Part shown: in pieces, positions 1 through 7,681 of the stretch
Layout: each line of letters begins with the position of its first letter
Numbering within the stretch: position 1 is the first letter of the stretch
DNA from: Hahellaceae bacterium
GTDB lineage: Bacteria; Pseudomonadota; Gammaproteobacteria; Pseudomonadales; Oleiphilaceae
Length of the DNA stretch: 64,000 bases
Direction: 5' to 3'
NCBI GenBank assembly: GCA_016744695.1
Contig: JADGDV010000020.1
Location: 1 to 64,000 of the forward strand
Made by a program: the position numbers and the translations under genes
Notes under the pieces: model-generated
The model's database searches: none
What the model saw: the letters and a program-made list of their open reading frames with translations, nothing else
Told to the model about the DNA's origin: nothing

Positions 1-1
1 T

Positions 2-64
2 TATGAAGTTCGGAGGCAATCCTTGCTGCAGCCACTGTTTGATGGGCGTGATTATCCGACATAA
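2..64 (+). CDS. 3' end of an unidentified gene (partial)
   Basis: An open frame runs in from the left edge and stops at TAA (62-64). Its 20 residues end in LFDGRDYPT and read like a normal protein tail. The other two frames close quickly, the first with TGA at 4. The family cannot be recognised from so little sequence, and the frame may be fortuitous. Confidence 0.3.
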   Translation, partial: YEVRRQSLLQPLFDGRDYPT

Positions 65-448
65 AACGTTAACCTTCTCATATGCTTATCTAAATAAATT
101 GTTCAAAACTCTGATGTAATCTTGTTTAAATGAAAAGTATAGTAGAAGGTTTTTAATTTCCTAGTGTAGATTATTGTTAAATGGTCTTTAATTGCTTATT
201 GGATGAAGAAAAATGCGGGTATTGTTATAAATGAAGCGTTTTATGTGGAAATTGTTTCAAAATGTATTCCATGACTTGAGGTGCTTCTCAATTTTAATAC
301 GGTGTTTTTGATAATATAGATGACATTATAGCTAATGGGTGATCAATTTCGGTGATTGCCAAGGTCTGATTTGAAGCTTATGGATTTCGGTTTATGAGTA
401 AGCAGGGTTTAGAGACGAATTAGCATGTTGATTTTGGAGCTTATTTAA
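65..448. other. Intergenic region, 384 bp, no gene seen
   Basis: AT-rich stretch with no open frame of credible size and a start/RBS. It must hold the promoter of the DUF2846 lipoprotein gene, whose probable ribosome site GGAG lies about 10 bases before the ATG at 449. I see no clear hairpin or -35/-10 pair that I would defend. Confidence 0.4.
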
Positions 449-1324
449 ATGTTAAAAAAACTATTGCAAATTACGCTAATTGTTACTTTGGCTGGTGTTC
501 AAACAGGATGTTTGTACATGGCCACGGAAAAGCACGGAGGGGCTTTTCTTGTAGGTGTCACAGGAGATAAGTTTGTTCATTTACCAAATGAGCAGTGGGA
601 TTCAAGCCGTAATGCTATGGTGTATTTTTATCGACCTGATAGTCGTTGGGCTTCAGATGAAATTGATGCTCCAAGTTTATTTATTGATAATAATCGTTAT
701 GTGAGTTTGCGTGCAAATGGATATAGTTGGCTTGAAATGGCCCCTGGCTCGAGAAGAATAACGATGAGAAGGCCGATTGGGCTTTTGTTAGGCTTTGAGG
801 GTATTTCATGGCCAGTAGAGTTCTCTATAAGTACAATCGTAGATGCAGAATTTGAAGTTGAGGCTGGTAAGATCTATTACTTTAGGTATTCTGAAGTGGA
901 TGTGCCTTCAGTGAATAATCCAGCGCTAGGTGATGACGATTCTCTCTCAATGGGTGATATGCAACTCGTTAGCCGGGAGTTAGCTATGGCTGAAATTATT
1001 AAGACTCGATTTATTGAGGATGAGCCTCCGTTAGCCAAAAACAGTGCCGGAACTTCTATTGTTGAGAAAAATAAAGAGGATGATTTTAATAAAGAAAAGG
1101 CTAGATTAGAGGTGGCTAAGGTAGAAGAGTTGGAGCAGTTGAAGATAGATGGGCACTGGAGAGGTACGACATGGTACTGGCCATTCGGTGGTGGTCCAAC
1201 CAAGCGTACAGAAGCTGATATTGAAATTAAAGAGCTGGAAAAAGAGAGAGAAGAGTATCTTGTTGCGTACGCAGAAGCGGAAGCAAAAAGGAAAGGGCCT
1301 TCTTGGTGGTCTTTTGGTAAGTAA
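449..1324 (+). CDS. DUF2846-like lipoprotein
   Basis: The product has 291 residues. The N-terminus is a lipoprotein signal with lipobox VQTGC, so Cys21 would be lipidated. Residues about 55-180 resemble the DUF2846 family: a VYFYRPDS opening, a PSLFIDN strand, and the pattern NGYSWLEMAPGSRRIT, ending near IYYFRYSEVDV. The last ~90 residues are a charged, probably helical tail rich in Glu and Lys with an aromatic patch (TTWYWPFGGG). The molecular role of DUF2846 proteins is not established. The gene is followed after 70 bp by the phasin-like gene in the same direction, so cotranscription is possible. Confidence 0.7.
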   Translation: MLKKLLQITLIVTLAGVQTGCLYMATEKHGGAFLVGVTGDKFVHLPNEQWDSSRNAMVYFYRPDSRWASDEIDAPSLFIDNNRYVSLRANGYSWLEMAPGSRRITMRRPIGLLLGFEGISWPVEFSISTIVDAEFEVEAGKIYYFRYSEVDVPSVNNPALGDDDSLSMGDMQLVSRELAMAEIIKTRFIEDEPPLAKNSAGTSIVEKNKEDDFNKEKARLEVAKVEELEQLKIDGHWRGTTWYWPFGGGPTKRTEADIEIKELEKEREEYLVAYAEAEAKRKGPSWWSFGK

Positions 1325-1394
1325 ATATCCGATAATATGTACCGAAAGCCATGTTAATGTATATATAAGGCTGTAGGGAGTAAGGGGAATACTG

Positions 1395-1847
1395 ATGGGT
1401 GTAAAAAAACTAGTTACAGACCGGCTTGATAAGGCTCGGTCGTTTGCTGAAGATGTTAGAGCCATTTATGAAGATGCATATAACAAAGCAATAGGTGTCA
1501 CTAAAGGTGGCCTTGAGGGGGTTGTTAAAGAGATTGAACCTAAGCTTCGAGGCGTGTTTAATGAAGGTTTGCAGGGTGCTCAGACAGCTTTAGATAATAT
1601 TAATCAGTCTCTGGCTGACAAAGCTATTCCTGCTTTTAGAAAGCGAGCAGTCTCACAGGAGAAGCTTGACCATAAGGCTAAGGGTGTTGTTAAAGAGACG
1701 GCAGCCAAAGCGGTGCCTGTAAAAAGGAAGAGAGCTGTAAAGAAAGTGGCCGTTACAAAGAAAGCAACGCTTGTAACAAAGCGAGCAACGGTTAATAAAA
1801 AAAGCACCTCTACACCTGCGCGTAAAAGACCGTCCACCAAGGAATAA
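1395..1847 (+). CDS. Phasin-like protein with histone-like basic C-terminal tail
   Basis: The product has 150 residues. The first ~85 are amphipathic and helical (LDKARSFAEDVRAIYEDAY, then repeated Gly/Ala/Glu-rich helix), as in phasins that coat polyhydroxyalkanoate granules. Residues ~95-150 are very rich in Lys, Ala, Val and Thr (KRKRAVKKVAVTKKAT), like the DNA-binding tails of PhaF and AlgP. This two-part plan is the PhaF plan, but the N-terminal match is judged by eye only. No PHA synthase or depolymerase is in the window, so the partner may be elsewhere or the protein may simply be nucleoid associated. It meets the next gene tail to tail with 3 bp between stops. Confidence 0.55.
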   Translation: MGVKKLVTDRLDKARSFAEDVRAIYEDAYNKAIGVTKGGLEGVVKEIEPKLRGVFNEGLQGAQTALDNINQSLADKAIPAFRKRAVSQEKLDHKAKGVVKETAAKAVPVKRKRAVKKVAVTKKATLVTKRATVNKKSTSTPARKRPSTKE

Positions 1848-1850
1848 AAT

Positions 1851-2069
1851 TTAGGTGTTCTTCATTTCGTGAAGTTGTTCTAAGATGTGTAACCTTACAT
1901 TAATCATATCTTGGTAGGTTTTTATTAGGCTATCCTGGCCACTTAGTGATGCTCTTTGAAGAATGGTCAGGCGTCGTTTATAAAGAGAAATTTCTTCAGT
2001 TAGCATTTCCTTAACAATATCGACCTGATAGTGATGACCTTGGAAATGAACTCTCTGCGCTAGCCCCAT
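1851..2069 (-). CDS. Small helical protein, unknown function
   Basis: The product has 72 residues. The ATG at 2069 is preceded by a strong ribosome site (TAAGGAG, 6 bases upstream on the minus strand), which supports a real gene. The protein is predicted mostly helical, with many Leu, Ile, Gln and Glu (KEMLTEEISLYKRRLTILQR) and no membrane segment or Cys. It converges on the phasin-like gene with only 3 bp between the stop codons. I do not recognise the family. Confidence 0.6.
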   Translation of the reverse strand: MGLAQRVHFQGHHYQVDIVKEMLTEEISLYKRRLTILQRASLSGQDSLIKTYQDMINVRLHILEQLHEMKNT

Positions 2070-2321
2070 AACATTCTCCTTAATGTGCTCCTCGAAGAGG
2101 ACTCCTATCGGCTTTTGTCTGTTTTAAATTGACAGTGATTCTCAAATTAACACAGACACCTTGGAATATAGTTAGGGGTTTTGCTTTTCGCCAATATAAG
2201 TTAATACTTTATTAGCTGTTTCTTTGATCTTGTTAGGTGATTAAAATATATACAAATAATTAGGAAAGTAATCATTTTTTAGAATTAGGGTGTTTTTTTT
2301 ATAAAAGATAGACAAATGCAA

Positions 2322-2349
2322 TTGACACTACGCCTAGAATCAGTAGAAT
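2322..2349 (+). promoter_or_regulatory. Sigma-70 promoter of the tRNA cluster
   Basis: A perfect -35 TTGACA (2322-2327), a 16-base spacer and a -10 TAGAAT (2344-2349) lie 22 bases before the first tRNA. The bases after the -10 (GCGC) are a GC-rich discriminator, typical of stringently controlled stable-RNA promoters. The flanking 2070-2321 region holds no gene I can support. Confidence 0.85.
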
Positions 2350-2370
2350 GCGCATCTCCAATACGGGTTG

Positions 2371-2446
2371 GGGTGGTTAGCTCAGCTGGGAGAGCATCGC
2401 CCTTACAAGGCGAGGGTCACAGGTTCGATCCCTGTACCACCCACCA
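2371..2446 (+). tRNA. tRNA-Val (anticodon TAC), copy 1
   Basis: 76 nt including an encoded CCA. The acceptor stem GGGTGGT pairs with ACCACCC, the T-loop is GGTTCGATCC, and the anticodon loop CTTACAA gives TAC (valine GUA codons, wobble to others). First gene of the Val-Asp-Val-Asp cluster, 22 bases after the promoter -10. Confidence 0.97.
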
Positions 2447-2544
2447 ATTGGATATATTAGTGAAAGCTAATGAATGTTGTGACATGATGTTGTAAAATGT
2501 CGTGTAGCATCTATTAACTTAGGTGCAAATGTAAATAATGTTGC

Positions 2545-2621
2545 GGACCGGTAGTTCAGCTGGTTAGAATACCGGCCTGTCACGCCGGGGGTCGCGGGTT
2601 CGAGTCCCGTCCGGTCCGCCA
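2545..2621 (+). tRNA. tRNA-Asp (anticodon GTC), copy 1
   Basis: 77 nt with encoded CCA. Acceptor stem GGACCGG pairs with CCGGTCC. The anticodon loop CTGTCAC gives GTC. D-arm AGTTCAGCTGGTTAGA and T-arm GGGTTCGAGTCCC match gammaproteobacterial tRNA-Asp. Confidence 0.97.
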
Positions 2622-2632
2622 TTTACATTCCT

Positions 2633-2708
2633 GGGTGGTTAGCTCAGCTGGGAGAGCATCGCCCTTACAAGGCGAGGGTCACAGGTTCGATCCCTGTACC
2701 ACCCACCA
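2633..2708 (+). tRNA. tRNA-Val (anticodon TAC), copy 2
   Basis: Identical in sequence to the first tRNA-Val, 76 nt with CCA. It starts 11 bases after the first tRNA-Asp, so it must be processed from the same transcript. Confidence 0.97.
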
Positions 2709-2744
2709 ATTTAGCCTAAACAGCTAGATTATAAAATTTGATGC

Positions 2745-2821
2745 GGACCGGTAGTTCAGCTGGTTAGAATACCGGCCTGTCACGCCGGGGGTCGCGGGTT
2801 CGAGTCCCGTCCGGTCCGCCA
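2745..2821 (+). tRNA. tRNA-Asp (anticodon GTC), copy 2
   Basis: Identical in sequence to the first tRNA-Asp, 77 nt with CCA. It is the last tRNA of the cluster. No strong hairpin with a T-run follows it directly. Confidence 0.97.
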
Positions 2822-3011
2822 ATCAAATTTCTTTTCTATATGTATTCTATGAAAATTCTGTAATAAATCTTTAATTCTATTTTAATATTTATTTCACATA
2901 TATGGTCTACTATTTGTTTTATCAGCTAACGCATATGTTTATTTTGCGCGTTACTTGATGGCTAAATTATTGTAAATAAATTGTACGTTAATAATAGATT
3001 AAGGAATAATA

Positions 3012-3095
3012 ATGAGTGATTATGAAGAAGATATCTTAGAAATAAGGTATGACGAAATAGATGATGATGAAATAGATGACGCTATAGAGATGTAG
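3012..3095 (+). CDS. Candidate 27-residue acidic microprotein
   Basis: ATG at 3012 follows an AAGGA ribosome site (3001-3005) at 6-base spacing. The product starts MSDYEEDILEIRYDE and is almost half Asp/Glu, with a repeated DEID motif near the end. It stands alone between the tRNA cluster and the coiled-coil gene. The good ribosome site and strong compositional bias support translation. With so few codons it could still be chance. Function unknown. Confidence 0.4.
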   Translation: MSDYEEDILEIRYDEIDDDEIDDAIEM

Positions 3096-3508
3096 TTATA
3101 GTTGTTTCAGCTACTGGGCCTGGTTGTTATATATAGCATTGCGTCTATATTCACCAGGGCTAATATTTATCTGCCGCTTACATTTTTGTGAAATGCCGTT
3201 GACGAGGAAAGCCTTAGGCAATAGCGCGGTTTCTGTAAAGTTCACATTCGTACCTTGTACATAACTTTCTGTTAACTCTTTTCTTTTTTGGTTTAACTAT
3301 CCTCTGTTGCTAGTGTCTTATTTTTCAAATTTCTGTGTGGCTTCCAGGTTGGCCAGACTCTTTTCTTAGTGGCTTATTTGGCTGTCGGTTTTTTTTTTGT
3401 AATCATGTATTGTTGTTCACTGTTGTGTTGTTAAATCTGATCTAGACTGTAACCTATTGATGTGATTTTATATTAGATTCATGCTTTTGATTATTAGTTG
3501 GGGATATT
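3096..3508. other. Intergenic region, 413 bp, no gene seen
   Basis: No open frame with a convincing start. The stretch is T-rich on the plus strand, with runs at about 3326 and 3390. It presumably carries the promoter of the coiled-coil gene at 3509, preceded by TTGGGGATATT before its ATG. A loose inverted repeat GCCTGG/CCAGGGC spans about 3118-3166 but has no T-run. Confidence 0.4.
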
Positions 3509-4849
3509 ATGGTAAACCCGAAATCGGATAAAAATGTAGCCGTTTTCTTCATGGAGGACAATAAAGTTGTTCGGCAGATGCTTTTTTCAGAATTTGAGGC
3601 GCTGTTAGATGGTTATGTGGGGATGCCGGATATGGCTGACCAGGAGGCAAAGGTTGTTTATGCGGTAATAAATGCCCAGCTTCAGGTGGAGGCCTTGGTT
3701 TTCTTTCTTATTTATTTTGATGAAGAGGGGCGTGCAGATCCTGAGTGGAACATACCTGTAGAGCGCTTAGCTAGCGTATCGGCTAGTGGGCCAGACTTAG
3801 GGGGTGGGGTTATTCGTTTGTCGTGCCGGAGTCAGTGTTCTATTAACTGGCATCAAAAGGAATTGTGGGACCCTGATATGACTCCGGGTTCTAGTCACTT
3901 TGCAGCGATAAAAAAAGCGGTTGAAAAAAACAGGCTTGGTTTTGATAAAGTAGAAGCAGAAATAGTTGTGCCCACTTTGCAGCCTGTTGGTGATGATCAA
4001 ATCCCTACTATTACTATGACGGCTGAACCTGTTGCACTAGCGTCGTCGCCTGTTGCTCCTGACGCTGAAGAGGTAGAGCATCGGCTTAAGCTGGCGCGGT
4101 TGATTAAAAATCAGCGCTTAAGGATTAAAACACTGGAATCCCAAAAGGTGTCGCAAAAAGAAGAGCTGCTGCGACAGACGCGTCTGGAGTCCCAAGCATT
4201 TAAAACCAGACAGCAGGGCTTAGAGCAAAGTGTTGAAAAGTTAAAAGTTATTAATGATCAGTTGCAAGAAAAATTATTTAAACGCAACGAACAGTTTCTT
4301 GGCTTGCAAGATAGAATCTCTGATCAGACTACTCACTTGTCAGATCTTGAGGATAAACTGAAACATGCTGAAGTGGCTGAAATAGAAGGCCTAGAGAAAC
4401 AGAAGCTCCAAGCTGAGTTGGTTATTGTTAAAGAGCAGCTTGATAGACGAGATATAGAGTCAGTTTACCGGGAAGAAAGAGAGGAGCAGCTGCGCTCTGA
4501 GTTAGAGGAGTTGAAAGGGGACGTTGAGGCTGCTGAGCGTGATAGTATGATGACCAAGCTTAAGGAGTTGGAGGTTGTGTTTGTTGCGTACCATGCTGGG
4601 GTAGGTCATGTAACGATACCGTTTAGTGATATTTATCGTTATGTAGATAGCCCTATAGGATATGCTGCGGCTAAATGTTATGTGACTAAGAATATATATA
4701 GTAAATGGCTTGAGCATCAGGAGAGCCCTGTTTGCAGCTATCAGAATAGCGATGGAAATCTTTGTGGAGAGTCTGTTAAGGCTGAGGCTAACCCAGGGGA
4801 ATTTGAGTTGGGTATGAGTGATCGTTGTAATAAGCATTCCGCTCTTTGA
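3509..4849 (+). CDS. Coiled-coil protein with terminal Cys/His cluster, unknown function
   Basis: The product has 446 residues in three parts. Residues 1-~155 are a globular domain (AVFFMEDNKVVRQMLFSEFE opening, later SCRSQCSINWHQKELWDPDM). Residues ~185-350 are a long coiled coil rich in Glu, Lys, Gln and Leu. Residues ~355-446 form a small domain ending in Cys-x7-Cys and a terminal CNKH, a possible zinc site. No signal peptide or membrane segment is visible, so it is probably cytoplasmic. I believe similar proteins occur in related marine gammaproteobacteria but know no function. The next gene starts 16 bp downstream, so the two may be cotranscribed. Confidence 0.65.
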   Translation: MVNPKSDKNVAVFFMEDNKVVRQMLFSEFEALLDGYVGMPDMADQEAKVVYAVINAQLQVEALVFFLIYFDEEGRADPEWNIPVERLASVSASGPDLGGGVIRLSCRSQCSINWHQKELWDPDMTPGSSHFAAIKKAVEKNRLGFDKVEAEIVVPTLQPVGDDQIPTITMTAEPVALASSPVAPDAEEVEHRLKLARLIKNQRLRIKTLESQKVSQKEELLRQTRLESQAFKTRQQGLEQSVEKLKVINDQLQEKLFKRNEQFLGLQDRISDQTTHLSDLEDKLKHAEVAEIEGLEKQKLQAELVIVKEQLDRRDIESVYREEREEQLRSELEELKGDVEAAERDSMMTKLKELEVVFVAYHAGVGHVTIPFSDIYRYVDSPIGYAAAKCYVTKNIYSKWLEHQESPVCSYQNSDGNLCGESVKAEANPGEFELGMSDRCNKHSAL

Positions 4850-4865
4850 ACCTACTGATTAGAGT

Positions 4866-6101
4866 ATGAAAATGAACAATATCTTCATTTATTTTTCTTA
4901 TTTGATGTTTTTGCTGTTTGTTTCTGGTTGCTCCATATTGCAAATTAGTGAGCAGATGTCATTGCTTGATAATGCTTCTAGTATTCAAGGTACTGTTGTT
5001 AATCATTCTGAAAAATCAGGCGTGGTACATGTATTACTCTTAAAAAGAGTTGAGGGCCATGTTGAGGTTGTTTCTGATTCTATACCAGGGGCAAAGGGAG
5101 GGTACCGTTTTAATGTGCTCCCGGGTTCTTATATGGTGGGTGCATTTTTAGATACAGAAAATAGTGAAACTTACAAAAAAGGTGATTATGCCACCTATCT
5201 GGGTGAAAAAAATGGCATACCTGGTTATATCAACGTGAGTGAATATAGTGATGTTGAAATTGATACGTTGTATATAATTGACTCGATTGAAGGTGAAGAT
5301 GAAAGCAGGGTTCGTTATAGTTTGAGTAAGGTGGACAAGAATATAGGGAGTATTGTATTTCTTGAAGATGCCATGTTTGCACGTGAAAATATATCAATGG
5401 GCTTTTGGCAGCCATTTGACTATATAGAAAAATTTGGTGGCGGCCTCATGCAGCTACAGAAATTTGAACAGGGGAAAATGCCCGTTATTTTTATTCATGG
5501 TATTTTTGGGTCGGCGTTAGACTTTGAGGATATTATCTCCAGTATTGATAGAGACAAATATTAGCCATGGGTGCTTCAGTACCCTAGTGGACTTAGTTTA
5601 GATATGGTGAGTGATTATCTTGTAGATGCGTTGAACCATCTTTATAGCAGAAATAATTTCCCTCAAATATCTATTGTTGCACATAGTATGGGGGGCTTAA
5701 TGATTAGGTCCTTTGTAATGAAGCAGCAAGAGCAGCATAGCCCCTATAAATTATCAATGGTGGTAACAATTAATAGCCCTTTATACGGGATGGAAAGTGC
5801 GGAAATAGGTGTAAATACATCTCCTATAGTCGTTCCGGCATGGCGAGATGTGGCTACAGGCAGTGATTATATTAAAAGAGTTCATGACTGGGCGTGGCCT
5901 AAAGATATTCCGTATTATTTGTACTTCTCATATTTGCCTGAGGAAAGTGGTGATGGCGTTGTACCCTTAGTAAGTCAGTTGTCTCAATCATTACAGAAAG
6001 AAGCGGTTAAAATTTATGGTTATCAAGCAGGGCATGCAAGTATATTAAAGAATAAAGAATTTATTCAGGCTCTCAATGATACTCTTGGAAAGGTTAAGTA
6101 A
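4866..6101 (+). pseudogene. Lipoprotein alpha/beta hydrolase (lipase-like) interrupted by an in-frame TAG
   Basis: One reading frame of about 411 codons is interrupted by a single TAG at 5562-5564. Upstream: lipoprotein signal (lipobox VSGC), a beta-rich domain, then PVIFIHGIFGSALDF, the oxyanion region of an alpha/beta hydrolase. Downstream in the same frame: QYPSG, then the nucleophile elbow AHSMGG, and a late Asp/His region (SGDGVVPL, then GHAS). The stop therefore lies between the oxyanion loop and the catalytic Ser. The codon before TAG encodes Tyr and the codons after encode Pro-Trp. A CAG-to-TAG change (Gln) would restore the frame, and sequence conservation on both sides suggests a recent event. 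It could also be a sequencing error or suppressed read-through. Confidence 0.8.
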
Positions 6102-6207
6102 AACCTGTTGGGTGCTACTTATCCCTGTGTATACTTTTGATTATTAAAGGGTTAGAGCGCATAAAATAACTTTATTATGCGCTAACTAGTAACATACTAA
6201 CTCTGTT

Positions 6208-6573
6208 TTAGTTTTGGGTGTCATTCACCAAATCATAATCTACAGCAGGGTTAAGGCCCATAGGCCAATAAATTATCGCGAATGGTGGCCAAAAAATGGA
6301 CACTGGACGAAATTTAGCCCGTAGGTGACCTTCTTTCACTGTTTCCCCATCTTTTTCTAGACGGTAGGGTATGCCACTCTTGGGAGGTACACCTGCTGCT
6401 GTCCAAAAGAATGGTCTGGTGGTTACTGTTCCATCACTTTTTATGTCAACTGGCTTGGTGCGTTCGTAAATATATAGCTCTGTATCTTCTGGTACTTTAA
6501 AATGTCCTTTTGTTGAGCACCCTACGATAAATAGTAATACACAGAAAACTGATAAAAACTTCCCTAATTTCAT
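6208..6573 (-). CDS. Small lipoprotein, unknown function
   Basis: The product has 121 residues with a lipoprotein signal (lipobox IVGC, Cys19). The mature part opens STKGHFKVPEDTELYIYERT and ends in an aromatic, proline-rich stretch (SIFWPPFAIIYWPMGLNP) that may contact membrane. No family recognised. It stands alone: the interrupted lipase gene converges from the left and the methyltransferase pseudogene diverges to the right. Confidence 0.65.
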   Translation of the reverse strand: MKLGKFLSVFCVLLFIVGCSTKGHFKVPEDTELYIYERTKPVDIKSDGTVTTRPFFWTAAGVPPKSGIPYRLEKDGETVKEGHLRAKFRPVSIFWPPFAIIYWPMGLNPAVDYDLVNDTQN

Positions 6574-6802
6574 AATTAGTCCTTAATAATTGGTTATTTA
6601 TCCATATGTCGTTTATATCCATCCGCGACGAGGCACAGGTTACCTGAACCGATAATTTAATCAAATTTATTCTGTTGTAAAAAACTTCAATAGTCAGTAG
6701 CCCTTAATATGTAGAGAAAATTTATTGATAGAGTATAATCTGATGTCAGCTGCTTTCATTGTCTATTATTGTAAATGCCTAAACCTGTATTTTTTATCTA
6801 TT

Positions 6803-7649
6803 ATGAATAAGCTTAATAGTATCGACCCAGATTATGTTGAATGGAATAAAATTGAGCTTCCAGACGCTTGGCCAGATCAATTGTCTTTTAATCAATTTTC
6901 TGACCTTGGCTTATTTATTCGAAAAGTACGTGGTAAACAGATTGAACCCGTCGTACTACCCGAATCCCTACCGCTAAATGTAGAATTGCCTAAGTACTTA
7001 TTACAGGAATTTCATAATTTACCAAATGGTAATTACTCTAAGAAAATTAGTCGGGGGTATGTCACTGGTTTTGATGTGAGTATGTTAGGGAAAATGAAAT
7101 ATGCACGTTCAAAGCTGGCGGATGATCTGTCTTTCTGTTCATCCGTGCTTGATGTAGGTAGTGCTGGCGGACGTATGGCGGCAGTATTAGCTGCTACAGG
7201 TATTAAGGACGTGTGGGGCTTAGAGGCTTCTCCGTATTTACTTCAGCATGCAATGAATGATTACCCTGATATTAAATTCATTCAGGGGCTTGCGGAAGAA
7301 ACAGGTTTTTCGAGTGAACGATTTGATGGTATTAGCGCGTGTTTTCTTTTTCACGAAATACCCCCTAAATATGCCGCTCAGGCATTGTCTGAGTTTTATC
7401 GAATTTTAAAACCCGGGGGAATTGTTTCTATAGCGGAGCCTGCACCAGAACAAATGTTGGGATATGTTTAAACGCTTTGGTTTTATAGGGCTTTATTTTA
7501 AAATGCTGGCAAAAAGAGTACACGAGCCTTTTGTTCATTCGTGGCATAAGTTGGATTATCGCCAGTGGGCTGCAGATCATGGGTTTGAACTATTGCAAGA
7601 TAAATCCAGTATGCCGGTTCGCTTTATAATGCTTAAGAGGCAGGCATAA
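6803..7649 (+). pseudogene. Class I SAM methyltransferase gene with a frameshift
   Basis: The likely start is ATG 6803 (MNKLNSIDPDYVEW). An upstream in-frame extension to 6725 is hydrophobic and looks spurious. The first frame has the SAM-binding motif VLDVGSAGG, then GLEASPYLL, and a FRILKPGG motif. It ends at 7471 shortly after EPAPEQM. The +1 frame carries on without a break in sense (WDMFKRFGFIGLYFKML to the stop at 7649). One extra T at about 7457 explains the break. The last ~60 residues, normally part of the core fold, are lost from the first product. The natural substrate is unknown. It lies just outside the APE operon and converges on apeR with ~30 bp between. Confidence 0.75.
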
Positions 7650-7681
7650 CCCCGACCTCTACCAAGATGCGCATAAGCGGG

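Larger units (their letters stand above)
2371..2821 (+). repeat. Duplicated tRNA-Val/tRNA-Asp pair
   Basis: The two tRNA-Val copies (2371-2446, 2633-2708) are identical over their length, and so are the two tRNA-Asp copies (2545-2621, 2745-2821). The spacers differ in length and sequence (98 versus 36 bases inside the pairs). So only the genes themselves are conserved, through selection or gene conversion after an old duplication. Confidence 0.9.

Noticed and set aside
3193-3264. 23-residue open frame in the 3096-3508 gap
   Set aside because: No ribosome site and ordinary composition. Nothing supports translation.
5562-5564. TAG as pyrrolysine or programmed read-through codon
   Set aside because: No pyl genes or read-through signals are visible. 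A CAG-to-TAG change or sequencing error explains it more simply.
6725-6802. Longer N-terminus for the methyltransferase from ATG 6725
   Set aside because: The added 26 residues are hydrophobic, Cys/Tyr-rich and lack a ribosome site. Family-like sequence begins at ATG 6803.
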